DNA of 64,000 nt from Mitsuaria sp. PDC51 (GCF_900113225.1 NZ_FOZE01000001.1:2418001-2482000); one strand, 5' to 3'; shown: positions 53,389 through 63,472, numbered from the stretch's first letter. Notes: generated by a model from the sequence alone, not told the origin. A program made the numbers and translations.

Positions 53389-55083
53389 ATGATCCGCCGC
53401 CCGCGCGACACACCCCCAGCTCATCGAACCCTCGTCCAGGCCTCGCTGCTGCTCCTGATGGCACAGCAGGCCCAGGCGGACGCACTGCCCATGGCGGCGG
53501 AGGCCGCCAATCGCGCCAGCGCGCCGCCCAGCCTGCTCACCACCCCGCCGCGCGACATCGCCTTGCCCCGTCGCCCGGACGATCCCGCCCAGGCTTCGGC
53601 GTCCGGAGACGCGACCCCCATTCCCGTGCGCCGCGTCCGCGTCACCGGCGCGCGGCTGTTCCCGGCCGAGGCCCTGGAGGCCCTGGTCGCCGACCTGAAC
53701 GACGGCGCGCGGACGCTGGACGAGCTCGCGCGCGGCGCGGCCCGCATCACCGAGCACTACCGCGATCACGGCTGGTTCCTGGCACGCGCGGTCCTGCCGC
53801 CGCAGACGATCCGCGATGGCGAGGTCGAGATCCGCGTGATCGAAGGCCGCTTGGCCGAGGTGCGTGTCCAGGTGGCCCCCGGCAGCCGCATCGACGCCTC
53901 GGTCCTCGAGGCCCGCATGGCCGCGATCCCGCTCGGCGAGCCGCTGAACCAGGCGCAGGTGGACCGCACGCTGCTGCTGCTGTCCGACCTGCCCGGCGCC
54001 CGGTTGAAGGCGCGGCTGCAGGCCGGCGCGCAGCCCGGGGACACGACGATCTCGATCGAGTCCGAACCCGCCCCTCTGGTCAGCGGCCGGATCGAGGCGG
54101 ACAACCACGGCTCGCGCTACACCGGCCAGCGCCGCGCCGGTGGGTCCATCGTGCTGGACAGCCCGACCGGGCACGGCGAATCGATCAGCGCCCGCCTGCT
54201 CGCGAGCGAGGGCGACCTCTACTACGGCCGCCTGGCGGCGCAGCTCCCCCTCGGCAACGGCGGATGGAGCACGGGGCTGAGCGTGACGCGCACCCAGTAC
54301 GCGCTGGGCTCGTCCTTCACCGAGCTCGACGCGCGCGGGCAGGCCAGCGTGGCGGAATGGCAGCTCAGCTATCCGCTGATCCGCGGCACCGCCCTCAACC
54401 TCACCGCGCAGGCCAGCCTCGAGCGCCGTCGCCTGAACGACGAGATCCGCGCCACCGGGACCGCCACCGGCAAGCGCGCGACGCATGGCACGCTGCAGCT
54501 GATGCTCGGCCTGCGGGACGATGTCGGCGCCGGCGCGGATACACGGATCGCGGTGCGCGTGGGCCGCGGGCACCTGGGCTTCACCTCATCGGACGCGGCG
54601 CTCATCGACAGCCTGAGCGCGCGCACCGCGGGGCGTTACGGCACGTTCAACCTCGACCTGCAGCGCAACCAGCGACTCGGCGGCGGCTGGGGCGTGCTGA
54701 TGGCGGCCAGCGGGCAGCTCGCCTCGCGCAACCTGGACTCGTACCAGAAGTTCGTCCTCGGCGGCGTGCAGGGCCTGCGCGGCTACCCCTCGGGCGAGGC
54801 CGTCGGCGACGAGGGCTGGCTCGCGTCCGGCGAGCTCTACTACGCGGCGAATCCGGCCTTCATTCCCAGCGTGTTCCTGGGCGCCGGCGGCGTGCGGCTC
54901 AACGAGGCGCCCTTCCTCCCGACGGACAACCGTCGCACGCTGCACAGCTACGGCGCCGCCCTGCGCGGCACCTGGCGGACGATGGACTGGACGCTCTCGA
55001 TCGCCGGGCACGGCGCGGAGCGGGCGCAGTCCGAGCCGGACCGCGCCGTGCGCGTCTGGGTCCAGGCCGGCTGGGCGTTCTGA
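53389..55083 (+). CDS. TpsB outer-membrane transporter (ShlB/FhaC/HecB family)
   Basis: Two-partner secretion pore of 564 residues. The signal peptide ends near AQQAQADAL. A Pro-rich plug-linker precedes two POTRA domains (VRRVRVTGARLFPAEALEALV; EVEIRVIEGRLAEVRVQVAPG). The 16-stranded barrel follows, with GSIVLDSPTGHGESISARLL and the family VRGY/GLRGY loop as GLRGYPSGE, and a terminal aromatic residue (GWAF) as expected of an outer-membrane protein. It lies 28 bp after the tpsA-like gene and should export that protein. It converges on the expansin gene 48 bp further on. Confidence 0.93.
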   Translation: MIRRPRDTPPAHRTLVQASLLLLMAQQAQADALPMAAEAANRASAPPSLLTTPPRDIALPRRPDDPAQASASGDATPIPVRRVRVTGARLFPAEALEALVADLNDGARTLDELARGAARITEHYRDHGWFLARAVLPPQTIRDGEVEIRVIEGRLAEVRVQVAPGSRIDASVLEARMAAIPLGEPLNQAQVDRTLLLLSDLPGARLKARLQAGAQPGDTTISIESEPAPLVSGRIEADNHGSRYTGQRRAGGSIVLDSPTGHGESISARLLASEGDLYYGRLAAQLPLGNGGWSTGLSVTRTQYALGSSFTELDARGQASVAEWQLSYPLIRGTALNLTAQASLERRRLNDEIRATGTATGKRATHGTLQLMLGLRDDVGAGADTRIAVRVGRGHLGFTSSDAALIDSLSARTAGRYGTFNLDLQRNQRLGGGWGVLMAASGQLASRNLDSYQKFVLGGVQGLRGYPSGEAVGDEGWLASGELYYAANPAFIPSVFLGAGGVRLNEAPFLPTDNRRTLHSYGAALRGTWRTMDWTLSIAGHGAERAQSEPDRAVRVWVQAGWAF

Positions 55084-55131
55084 CCGGTCAGGGTCATCGC
55101 GCCGGGCCGGCCCCCGCCCGTCTCGTGCCGC

Positions 55132-56151
55132 TCAGCGGTTGGCGCAGAAGCCGAACGAGGTGGTCGCGCCGGCCTGCAGCGTCTGGTTCCAGCTGACGCC
55201 GACCGCGGTCGCGCTGGCGCCGCTCTGCGACACCGTCGCGTTCCACGCGGTGTAGATCGCGCCGACGACCGGGAAGGACACCGTCCAGTTCAGCGGCGTC
55301 GCGTTCGGATTGCCCACGGTGACGTTGTTGCAGTAGCCCTGGCCCCAGTCGTTGGCCACGCTGATGCTGACCGTGGCCGGCTGCGCGGGTGTCGTCGGGG
55401 TCGTCGGCGTGCCGCCGCCGCCGGACGATCCGCCCGAGCCCGCCGCCGGCAGGACCAGCGGGAACTGCTGGCCGAGGTCGATCTCCGTCGTCACCGCCAG
55501 CGTCACGTTCGGGGCCAGCATCTGCTGGCCGAAGACGTCGGTGATCCGGATGTCGTAGGGGCCGGGGCCCATGCCGCTCGGGGCGATGAAGTAGTTGTAC
55601 ATCTCGCGGCCGAGCGTCGTGAACGCGCCGCCGCTGCTGGGCCGGTATTCGAGCGAGGCCACCGGGCCGGCGTGATCGCGAACCTGCACCCCCGCCCACC
55701 ACTGGCTCGATCCCTCCTTGAAGAACAGCTTGGCCGAGCGCGCGTTGCACGACACGTAGCGCCAGCTGATGGGGATGCGTCCGGCCTCGATCGGCGAGAT
55801 CTTCGCGAAGGCCTCCTGCGACAGGTCCACGTCACCGGGCGCGCACTCGGGGCAGCGGTCATCGACGCGTGCCACCACCTTCTGCTGCGTGTTGAGGTTG
55901 GTCACCTCGATGCAGGCGCCGCAGGCCTGCGCGGTGTTGTAGTCGGCGGTGTTCATCGCCGCGGTCAGGATGTCGGTGGGCTTGGGCAAGGAGCAGTTGC
56001 CGCCTCCGCCGTAGCCGTAGAAGGTGCCCTGCCCGGTATGGGTCTGCTGGTAGTTGCCCTGCGCCGCGGCGGTGAGCTGCAAGCCCGCCAGCAAGCCGCC
56101 AACCAGCAGCGGCAGGAACGCGCGGCGCTGCGCCGCAAGCCGTAATGTCAT
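55132..56151 (-). CDS. Secreted bacterial expansin with C-terminal CBM2
   Basis: Expansin-like protein of 339 residues. The signal peptide is MTLRLAAQRRAFLPLLVGGL with cleavage near TAAAQGN. The double-psi beta-barrel domain has GQGTFYGYGGGGNCSLP, ACGACIEVTN and VDDRCPECAPGDVDLSQEAF, with the Asp of DLS in the expected place. The second, CBM63-like, domain has aromatic residues for cellulose binding (SSQWWAGVQVRDHAG; MYNYFIAPSGM). A Gly/Thr/Pro linker joins a CBM2-type module of about 90 residues (VSISVANDWGQGYCNNVTVG...) with two Cys at its ends. It loosens plant cell walls without hydrolysis. The ATG at 56151 has a good ggggga upstream. Homologues occur mostly in plant-colonising bacteria. 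It is divergent from the phosphatase gene. Confidence 0.92.
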   Translation of the reverse strand: MTLRLAAQRRAFLPLLVGGLLAGLQLTAAAQGNYQQTHTGQGTFYGYGGGGNCSLPKPTDILTAAMNTADYNTAQACGACIEVTNLNTQQKVVARVDDRCPECAPGDVDLSQEAFAKISPIEAGRIPISWRYVSCNARSAKLFFKEGSSQWWAGVQVRDHAGPVASLEYRPSSGGAFTTLGREMYNYFIAPSGMGPGPYDIRITDVFGQQMLAPNVTLAVTTEIDLGQQFPLVLPAAGSGGSSGGGGTPTTPTTPAQPATVSISVANDWGQGYCNNVTVGNPNATPLNWTVSFPVVGAIYTAWNATVSQSGASATAVGVSWNQTLQAGATTSFGFCANR

Positions 56152-56195
56152 GACGATTTCCCCCGTTTGACCTCGATGAACACTGGTGAATCCGT

Positions 56196-56213
56196 GGTCC
56201 ATCCCACTGGACC
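56196..56213. promoter_or_regulatory. Palindrome between expansin and phosphatase genes
   Basis: GGTCCA at 56196-56201 and TGGACC at 56208-56213 form a perfect inverted repeat with a 6-bp centre in the 192-bp divergent intergenic region, about 45 bp before the expansin start. It could be an operator for either gene. It is not of the TGGT-N3-ACCA type. Confidence 0.35.
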
Positions 56214-56343
56214 GCCGCAGTGTCCCGGCTTCGTCCGCAAGCCCTGGTGAGAATGGGTAACGCCATATGACTGCGTTGTCATCGGCACGACATCGAGGCG
56301 CCCTAGAGTCCGCCGCCGTTCCCACCCGCTTGTCTCACCACCG

Positions 56344-58320
56344 ATGTCTCTCTCCGCCTTCCCGGCCAAGCGCCGCCCGCTGCTGCTCGCCCTGCTCCCC
56401 GTGTTCGTGCCCGCGCTGCTGCTCGGCGCCTGCTCCTCCGACGACGACGACAGCCCGGAGCAGCCGCTGGTCATCCCCGCCGCGCCCAAGGGCCTGGGCA
56501 CGACCGACAGCGCCGCGGTGCAGGACGAGACGCAGGTCCCGCCCTTCATCGACAACATCGCGAGCAACCAGCGCGGCGACGCGCGCTACGCCACCTTGCA
56601 GACCAATGCCGGCGTGCGCGTGGTGTCGGGCTTCCTGGACATCTGGCAGCCGAGCACGCTGCTCGTCGACGCGGGCGCGAGCGCTCCGGCACGCGACGGC
56701 TTCGCGGCCGTGGCCGCATCGAGCTGGAGCGGCCTGCCCGGCGACGCGACCGACGGCAAGGTGCTCAACGCGGCGGTCCATGCCGCCAACGTGCAGTACG
56801 TCGTCGATGCCACCGCGCGCCGCACGCCGGCGCAGGAGCTGGCCGCCTACCTCGACGATCGCCGCGGCAAGGGCTACAGCATCAGCGACGGCATGGGCCC
56901 GTTGACGACGGCCTGGCGCACGCTCAGCGAGCAGAGCACCACCATCACGGACATCGCGGCCGACGCGACCACGGTGCTCTACAACGACAAGGGCAACGAC
57001 ATCGGCAACGCGGGCAGCGCCAACAGCCACGGCTTCGGCGCCGCGATCGACCTGGTGGCCAACATTGGCAACAACGCGTCGACGGAGCCGGCCAAGCGCT
57101 TCTACAAGTACGCCCGCCCCTGGCGCTGGAGCGCCAGCGTCAAGGTGGTGCCGGCGCTGGAGCCGGCCAAGAGCGGCACGCCGACGACCGATGGCGGCTT
57201 CGTCAGCGGCCACAGCGCGGAAGCCGTGCGCAAGGCGCTGGCGATGGCCTACCTCGTGCCCGAGCGCTACCAGGAGATGGTCACCCGTGCCCTGGTGCTG
57301 GGCGAGAACCGCATCTACGCGGGCATGCATTCGCCGCTGGACGTGATCGGCGGTCGCATCCAGGGCGTGGCGGCCGCGGCGGCCAACCTGGCGACCGATC
57401 CCAACAAATCCGGCCGTCAGGCCGCCTACGACCAGGCGCGCACGGCCTTGATGGCCGCCGTCGGCGCGAAGGACGCCGCGGCGCTGCAGGCCTATGCGCA
57501 TTCGCTGCCGCTGGCGCAGGACCCCTACGCCGACTACGCCACCAACAAGGCGACGGTGTTGCGCCTGATGACCTTCGGCCTGGCGCCGATCGCCGCCACC
57601 ACCAAGGCGGCGGTCGTGCCCAAGGGCGCGGAGGTGCTGCTGGAGACCCGCCTGCCCTACCTCAGCGCCGACCAGCGCCGCGTGGTGCTGAAGACGACCG
57701 CGCTGGCCTCCGGCACGCCGGTCATGGACGATGCCGAGGGCTGGGGCCGGCTGAACCTCTTCGCCGCGGCGGACGGCTACGGCGCCTTCGATGGCGACGT
57801 CAGCGTCACGATGGATGCGGCCCGAGGCGGCTTCCAGGCGCTGGATGTGTGGCGCAACGACATCCGCGGCGCCGGCAAGCTGACCAAGCTCGGCAGCGGC
57901 ACGCTGGCCCTGGCGGGCGCGAATGCCTTCACCGGCGGCACGCAGGTCTCGGGCGGCGTGCTGCGCGCCGACAGCGCCAAGGCGCTGGGCACCGGCGATG
58001 TCTACGTCGACACCGGCACGCTGATGACGCAGGCGGCCACGCCGGTGGCGGTGGTGAACTACACCCAGCTCGCGACCGGCGCGCTGGAGCTGCACCTGGG
58101 CGCCGCCAACGCCGGCAGCCTGACCGCGGCGGGCAACGTGGTGATCGCTGGCGGCACGCTGACGGTGAAGTTCCAGGCCGGCACGGTGCCGCGCAGTGGC
58201 GACACCGTGGTGGCGATCCAGGCGGCGACGCTGAAGGGCAAGTTCGACAAGGTGGTGGTCGAGGGCTTCACCGCGACGCCGACCTACACGGCCACCGGTC
58301 TGCAGATCCGCATCAACTGA
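56344..58320 (+). CDS. PAP2-family acid phosphatase lipoprotein with autotransporter-type repeat tail
   Basis: Protein of 658 residues. The lipobox is LLLGACSSDD. The phosphatase core carries the three-part signature of vanadium-haloperoxidase/PAP2 enzymes: KYARPWRWS, GGFVSGHSAEA and ENRIYAGMHSPLDVIGG with the catalytic His. After about residue 470 the sequence turns into a beta-rich tail with a passenger-associated repeat (LTKLGSGTLALAGANAFTGG...GGVLRADSAKALG), as found in autotransporters. No beta-barrel follows, so the tail must be held some other way, presumably through the lipid anchor. It probably dephosphorylates organic phosphates at the cell surface. A TAGAGT at 56304-56309 could be its -10. 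The NLP gene begins 17 bp downstream, so they are likely co-transcribed. Confidence 0.88.
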   Translation: MSLSAFPAKRRPLLLALLPVFVPALLLGACSSDDDDSPEQPLVIPAAPKGLGTTDSAAVQDETQVPPFIDNIASNQRGDARYATLQTNAGVRVVSGFLDIWQPSTLLVDAGASAPARDGFAAVAASSWSGLPGDATDGKVLNAAVHAANVQYVVDATARRTPAQELAAYLDDRRGKGYSISDGMGPLTTAWRTLSEQSTTITDIAADATTVLYNDKGNDIGNAGSANSHGFGAAIDLVANIGNNASTEPAKRFYKYARPWRWSASVKVVPALEPAKSGTPTTDGGFVSGHSAEAVRKALAMAYLVPERYQEMVTRALVLGENRIYAGMHSPLDVIGGRIQGVAAAAANLATDPNKSGRQAAYDQARTALMAAVGAKDAAALQAYAHSLPLAQDPYADYATNKATVLRLMTFGLAPIAATTKAAVVPKGAEVLLETRLPYLSADQRRVVLKTTALASGTPVMDDAEGWGRLNLFAAADGYGAFDGDVSVTMDAARGGFQALDVWRNDIRGAGKLTKLGSGTLALAGANAFTGGTQVSGGVLRADSAKALGTGDVYVDTGTLMTQAATPVAVVNYTQLATGALELHLGAANAGSLTAAGNVVIAGGTLTVKFQAGTVPRSGDTVVAIQAATLKGKFDKVVVEGFTATPTYTATGLQIRIN

Positions 58321-58337
58321 GCACGAGGGGACATCGC

Positions 58338-59177
58338 ATGAACCGCATGAAGCGCATGAACCACACGAAGCGCATGAATCGCATGAGACGCTTGAGCGCC
58401 GCCGCCGCGCTGGTCCTGTCGACCGTCGTCGCCGCGCCGTCGGCATGGGCCGACGACTTCCCCGCCCTCTCGGCGGCCTGGCCGGCGAACGTGTCGATCG
58501 CAGCGACCTATCCGCTGTTCGACTTCGACACCGACGGCTGCCTGCCCAGCGCCGGCGTCAGCCGCAGCGGGCAGCAGAACGGCGGACTGAAGACCTCGGG
58601 CGGCATCACCGCCGGCTGCCGCCGCGCGGACTTCCTGGACTACGCGAACACGCTGCATCGCCATGCCTGCGTCACCAGCGGCGGCAACGTCTATTGCGGC
58701 CATTTCTACGCGCTGTATTTCCTGAAGGACCAGGTGACGGCGCTTGGCGGCGGCCATCGCCACGACTGGGAGCACGCGGCGATCTGGACCACGAATGGCG
58801 TGGTCACCCATGCCGGCTACAGCGCGCATGGCGACCTGACCAACGCGGCGGTCGGCACGCTGGCCGTGCAGAACGGGCACGTGCGCTTCGTCTATCACAA
58901 GGACGGCGCGCTGACGCATGCGATGCGCTTCGCCGGCACCGACGAGATCGCCGCCGAGAACCCGTATGGCCAGTGGCTCACGCCGGCGATCGTCAGCTGG
59001 ACCGCGATGACCGGCGACGGCGTGAGCAACGCGACGATGCGCGGCCTGCTCAACGGCTTCGACTACGGCTCGGCCAACGTGCCGGTCAAGGACAGCAACT
59101 TCCTGACCAACCTCAACAACGGCCGCCCGGCCGGTTATCCGGCGTTCACGTCGGCCAGCATCGACGCGGCGCGCTGA
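58338..59177 (+). CDS. NPP1/NLP-family necrosis- and ethylene-inducing-like protein
   Basis: Secreted protein of 279 residues in the NLP family. The heptapeptide GHRHDWE is complete at residues 139-145, and its surroundings (ALYFLKDQVTALGGGHRHDW) fit the central cation-binding site needed for membrane damage in cytotoxic members. Other family parts are YPLFDFDTDGCLPS, HACVTSGGNVYCGHFYALYF and the C-terminal FDYGSANVPVKDSNFLTNL. A signal peptide follows an unusual N-terminus with five Met codons (58338, 58347, 58356, 58374, 58383) in an imperfect cgcatgaa repeat; a gagggga points to the first. In plant pathogens such proteins permeabilise dicot membranes, but non-toxic members exist. Linked to the phosphatase gene by a 17-bp gap. 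Confidence 0.9.
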   Translation: MNRMKRMNHTKRMNRMRRLSAAAALVLSTVVAAPSAWADDFPALSAAWPANVSIAATYPLFDFDTDGCLPSAGVSRSGQQNGGLKTSGGITAGCRRADFLDYANTLHRHACVTSGGNVYCGHFYALYFLKDQVTALGGGHRHDWEHAAIWTTNGVVTHAGYSAHGDLTNAAVGTLAVQNGHVRFVYHKDGALTHAMRFAGTDEIAAENPYGQWLTPAIVSWTAMTGDGVSNATMRGLLNGFDYGSANVPVKDSNFLTNLNNGRPAGYPAFTSASIDAAR

Positions 59178-59220
59178 GTCGCCGCGATCGGTTCGGCGCC
59201 TCGGGCGCCGGGCGCGACCC

Positions 59221-59247
59221 AGGGCCGCGGCGCGATGCCGCGGCCCT
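59221..59247. terminator. Bidirectional rho-independent terminator
   Basis: AGGGCCGCGGC at 59221-59231 and GCCGCGGCCCT at 59237-59247 form a perfect 11-bp stem with a 5-base loop, followed on the + strand by tgtcattt. It lies between the convergent NLP and histidine kinase genes and ends two bases before the kinase stop codon. A smaller GGCGCC/GGCGCC hairpin at 59195-59209 precedes it. Confidence 0.75.
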
Positions 59248-59249
59248 TG

Positions 59250-60461
59250 TCATTTCATCGCGTGCGCCGGCTCGTCCGCCAGCGGGTCGGCGCTCAGCGG
59301 CAACCGGACCGACACCGACGCGCCCTGCCCGCTGCCCGCGCTGTGGGCGGCCGCGCCGCCCCCATGCAGTTCCGCGATGCTGCGCACCAGCGCGAGCCCC
59401 AGGCCCAGGCCGCCGTGCGCCCCATGCGCGCCGTGACCGCGCGCATGCTCCTCGCCCTGCGAGAAGGGCTCGAACGCATGGGCCAGCGTCTGCGCGGTCA
59501 TGCCGATGCCGTTGTCGACGACGGTGATCACCGCCGCATCGTCGTCGCGCCGCAGCGTCAGCGCGATCGTGCCGCCCGGCGGCGTGAACTTGATCGCGTT
59601 GCTGAGCAGGTTGCTCACCAGCTGGATCAAGCGCGTGCGGTCGCCCGTGACCGCCAGCGGCTGCGTCGGCCAGGTGGCCTGCAGGCGATGCTCGCGGGCC
59701 TCGGCCGCCGGACGCATGCCCTCGACGGCCTCCCGCACCACCTCGCCCAGCTCCAGCGGCGTCATGGTCAGGCGCACCTTCCCGGTGGTGACGCGGCTGA
59801 CGTCGAGCAGGTCCTCGACCAGCCGGTTGATCTGCCGCACCTGCTTGCTCGCGACCTCGACGCACCAGGTGGCGCGTGGGCTCAGCGTCTCGCGGTCCAG
59901 CAGGGACAGCACGTTGGTCAGCGGCGCCAGCGGATTGCGGATCTCGTGCGACAGCACCGCGATGAATTCGGTCATGCGGCGGCTCTCCTCGACCAGCTCC
60001 GCCATGCGGCGGCGCTCGCGCTCCTGCTCCATGCGCGCGGTGAGGTCGCGGGTGACCTTGGCGTAACCGAGCAGGTCGCCGTCCGCATGCTTGATCGCCG
60101 TGATCACGACATTGGCCCAGAAGGTCGACCCGTCGCGCCGCACGCGCCAGCCCTCGTCCTCGAAGCGGCCGTGCTCGCGCGCGAGCTTGAGCTCCTCGTC
60201 GGGCCAGGCCGCGTCGATGTCCGGCTGGGTGTAGAAGACCGAGAAATGCCGGCCGATGATCTCGTCCGCCTCATACCCCTTGATGCGCCGCGCGCCCGCG
60301 TTCCAGGTCGCGATCCGGCCGGACGGCGTGAGCAGGAAGATCGCGTAGTCCAGCACGCCTTCCACCAGGCGCCGATAGGCCTCGTCGCCCGCCTGGTGCA
60401 GGCGTGCGACGTCGTCGCCCTCTCGGTCCTGTCCGTCGTTTCCTGGCTTGTCAGCCGTCAT
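59250..60461 (-). CDS. PAS-domain sensor histidine kinase (orphan, cytoplasmic)
   Basis: Histidine kinase of 403 residues without membrane segments. The PAS domain runs from about residue 25 to 145 (AIFLLTPSGRIATWNAGARR, HFSVFYTQPDI, DEGWRVRRDGSTFWANVVIT). The HisKA domain has the phospho-His in FIAVLSHEIRNPLAPL, and the HATPase has NLLSNAIKFTPPGG, VVDNGIGM and a Gly-rich GGLGLGLALVRSIAELHGG. A His-Gly-Ala run (HARGHGAHGAHGG) in the ATP lid is unusual. No response regulator gene is next to it. The ATG at 60461 was chosen over a GTG/ATG further upstream because the sequence before it is not domain-like. The signal is unknown; PAS domains often sense redox or oxygen, and NO-response genes lie next door. 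Confidence 0.9.
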   Translation of the reverse strand: MTADKPGNDGQDREGDDVARLHQAGDEAYRRLVEGVLDYAIFLLTPSGRIATWNAGARRIKGYEADEIIGRHFSVFYTQPDIDAAWPDEELKLAREHGRFEDEGWRVRRDGSTFWANVVITAIKHADGDLLGYAKVTRDLTARMEQERERRRMAELVEESRRMTEFIAVLSHEIRNPLAPLTNVLSLLDRETLSPRATWCVEVASKQVRQINRLVEDLLDVSRVTTGKVRLTMTPLELGEVVREAVEGMRPAAEAREHRLQATWPTQPLAVTGDRTRLIQLVSNLLSNAIKFTPPGGTIALTLRRDDDAAVITVVDNGIGMTAQTLAHAFEPFSQGEEHARGHGAHGAHGGLGLGLALVRSIAELHGGGAAAHSAGSGQGASVSVRLPLSADPLADEPAHAMK

Positions 60462-60520
60462 CCCGTACCTCGTCCGCCTCACTGTCCCGTGAGTCCGTGA
60501 CCTGCCCTGAGCGGCCGACT

Positions 60521-62090
<1,570 letters not shown>

Positions 62091-62095
<5 letters not shown>

Positions 62096-62147
62096 TTCGA
62101 CACTTTCGTTGTCCTTTCGACAGCGGCCGATTCTCGGTCATTCCGAC
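62091..62147. promoter_or_regulatory. Three NorR-type GT-N7-AC enhancer sites
   Basis: GTCATTTCGAC at 62091-62101, GTCCTTTCGAC at 62111-62121 and GTCATTCCGAC at 62137-62147 are three near-identical copies in the same orientation. Each contains GT-N7-AC, the core known for NorR, which in Escherichia coli also uses three sites upstream of its target. The first overlaps the norR start codon, suggesting autorepression as well as activation of hmp. Confidence 0.75.
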
Positions 62148-62220
62148 CACATTCCCGGCGTTCAGCGCGGAAACCCCAGGCGGTTCAATGACTTGCGGCG
62201 CCGCTGCCAGCGCCGCATGC

Positions 62221-62237
62221 TTGGCACGATTCCTGAT
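62221..62237 (+). promoter_or_regulatory. Candidate sigma-54 promoter of hmp with imperfect -12 element
   Basis: TTGGCACGATTCCTGAT has an exact -24 block (TGGCACG). At the right distance the -12 block reads CTGAT in place of TTGCA/T, so the conserved GC is GA. A nearby TTGCT (62237-62241) is four bases too far away. It lies 74 bp after the third NorR site and about 40 bp before the hmp start, where such a promoter is expected. Confidence 0.45.
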
Positions 62238-62278
62238 TGCTGACGGTCATCCTCAACGAATCCGGAGTTCCGACGCTC

Positions 62279-63472
62279 ATGTTCAAGCCCCAGACCATCG
62301 CCCTGATCCAGGCCACGGTGCCGCTGCTGAAGTCGCGCGGCGAGGAGATCACGCGCCACTTCTATCGCGTGATGCTGTCCGAGCATCCCGAGCTGAAGGC
62401 CTTCTTCAACGAGGCGCACCAAGCCGAGGGCACGCAGGCGCGCGCGCTGGCGGGCGCGGTGCTGGCCTACGCGAGCCACATCGATCGGGTCCATGAACTG
62501 GCCCCGGCCCTGCCCCGCATCGTCCAGAAGCATGTGGCGCTGGGCGTGCAGCCGGCGCATTACCCGATCGTCGGCCAATGCCTGCTGCGCGCGATCCGCG
62601 AGGTGCTGGGCGCCGAGGTGGCCACCGACGCGATCATCGACGCCTGGGCCGAGGCCTACGGCGCGCTGGCCCAGTTGCTGATCGACGCCGAAGAGCAGGC
62701 CTACGCCACCACCGCCGCGCTGCCGGGCGGCTGGCGCGGCCAACGCACGATGGTCGTCGCGCGCAAGGAGCGCGAGAGCGAGCTGATCACCTCGTTCTAC
62801 CTGGAGCCGGTCGACGGCCAGCCGCTCCCGCCCTTCCAGCCCGGGCAATACCTGACGCTGGTGCTGGACATCGACGGCCGGACGGTGCGCCGCAACTACT
62901 CGCTGTCGGACGCGCCGGGCAAGCCCTGGTACCGCGTCAGCATCAAGCGCGAGGACGGCGGCCTGGTGTCGGGCTGGATGCACGACCGCGTCGAGGTCGG
63001 CGCGCGCCTGGAGGTGCAGGCGCCGGCGGGCGAGTTCACGCTCGACCCGCAAGCCACCCGGCCGCTGCTGCTGGTGACCGGCGGCGTCGGCATCACGCCG
63101 GCGATGGCGATGCTGGAGTCGGCGGCCCCCAGCGGCCGGCCGATCCGCTTCATCCATGCGGCGCGCCACGGCGGCGTGCACGCCTTCCGCGAGCGCGTGG
63201 ACCTGCTGGCCGCGGCGCACCGCAACGTCGAGGCCATGTACGTCTACGACGCGCCGCGCGAAGGCGACGAGCCGCACGAGGTCGGCCAGGTGACGGACGC
63301 GCTGCTGGCGCGCCACCTGCCCGAGGACCGCGACGTCGACCTGTACCTGCTCGGACCGAAGCCGTTCATGCAGGCGGTCTACCGCGCCGGCCGCCAGCTC
63401 GGCGTGCCCGAGGCGCAGCTGCGCTACGAGTTCTTCGGCCCGACGCAGGAGCTGGTCGCGTCGCCTCGATGA
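62279..63472 (+). CDS. hmp: Flavohaemoglobin / nitric oxide dioxygenase
   Basis: Protein of 397 residues, matching Hmp in length and layout. The globin domain (MFKPQTIALIQATVPLLKSR, HFYRVMLSEHPELKAFFN, the proximal His in VQKHVALGVQPAHYPIV) is followed by the FAD domain (PGQYLTLVLDIDG, RRNYSLSDAPG, FAD-contacting Arg-x-Tyr-Ser). The NAD domain follows with VTGGVGITPAMAMLES and YLLGPKPFMQAVYRAG. It oxidises NO to nitrate with O2 and NAD(P)H. The ATG at 62279 gives the exact family start; a TTG at 62237 lies inside the promoter region and is rejected. It is divergent from norR, whose product very likely activates it. Confidence 0.95.
   Translation: MFKPQTIALIQATVPLLKSRGEEITRHFYRVMLSEHPELKAFFNEAHQAEGTQARALAGAVLAYASHIDRVHELAPALPRIVQKHVALGVQPAHYPIVGQCLLRAIREVLGAEVATDAIIDAWAEAYGALAQLLIDAEEQAYATTAALPGGWRGQRTMVVARKERESELITSFYLEPVDGQPLPPFQPGQYLTLVLDIDGRTVRRNYSLSDAPGKPWYRVSIKREDGGLVSGWMHDRVEVGARLEVQAPAGEFTLDPQATRPLLLVTGGVGITPAMAMLESAAPSGRPIRFIHAARHGGVHAFRERVDLLAAAHRNVEAMYVYDAPREGDEPHEVGQVTDALLARHLPEDRDVDLYLLGPKPFMQAVYRAGRQLGVPEAQLRYEFFGPTQELVASPR

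Noticed and set aside
62237-62241. TTGCT as the -12 part of the hmp sigma-54 promoter
   Set aside because: The distance from the -24 GG is 14 bases instead of 10, which sigma-54 does not accept.
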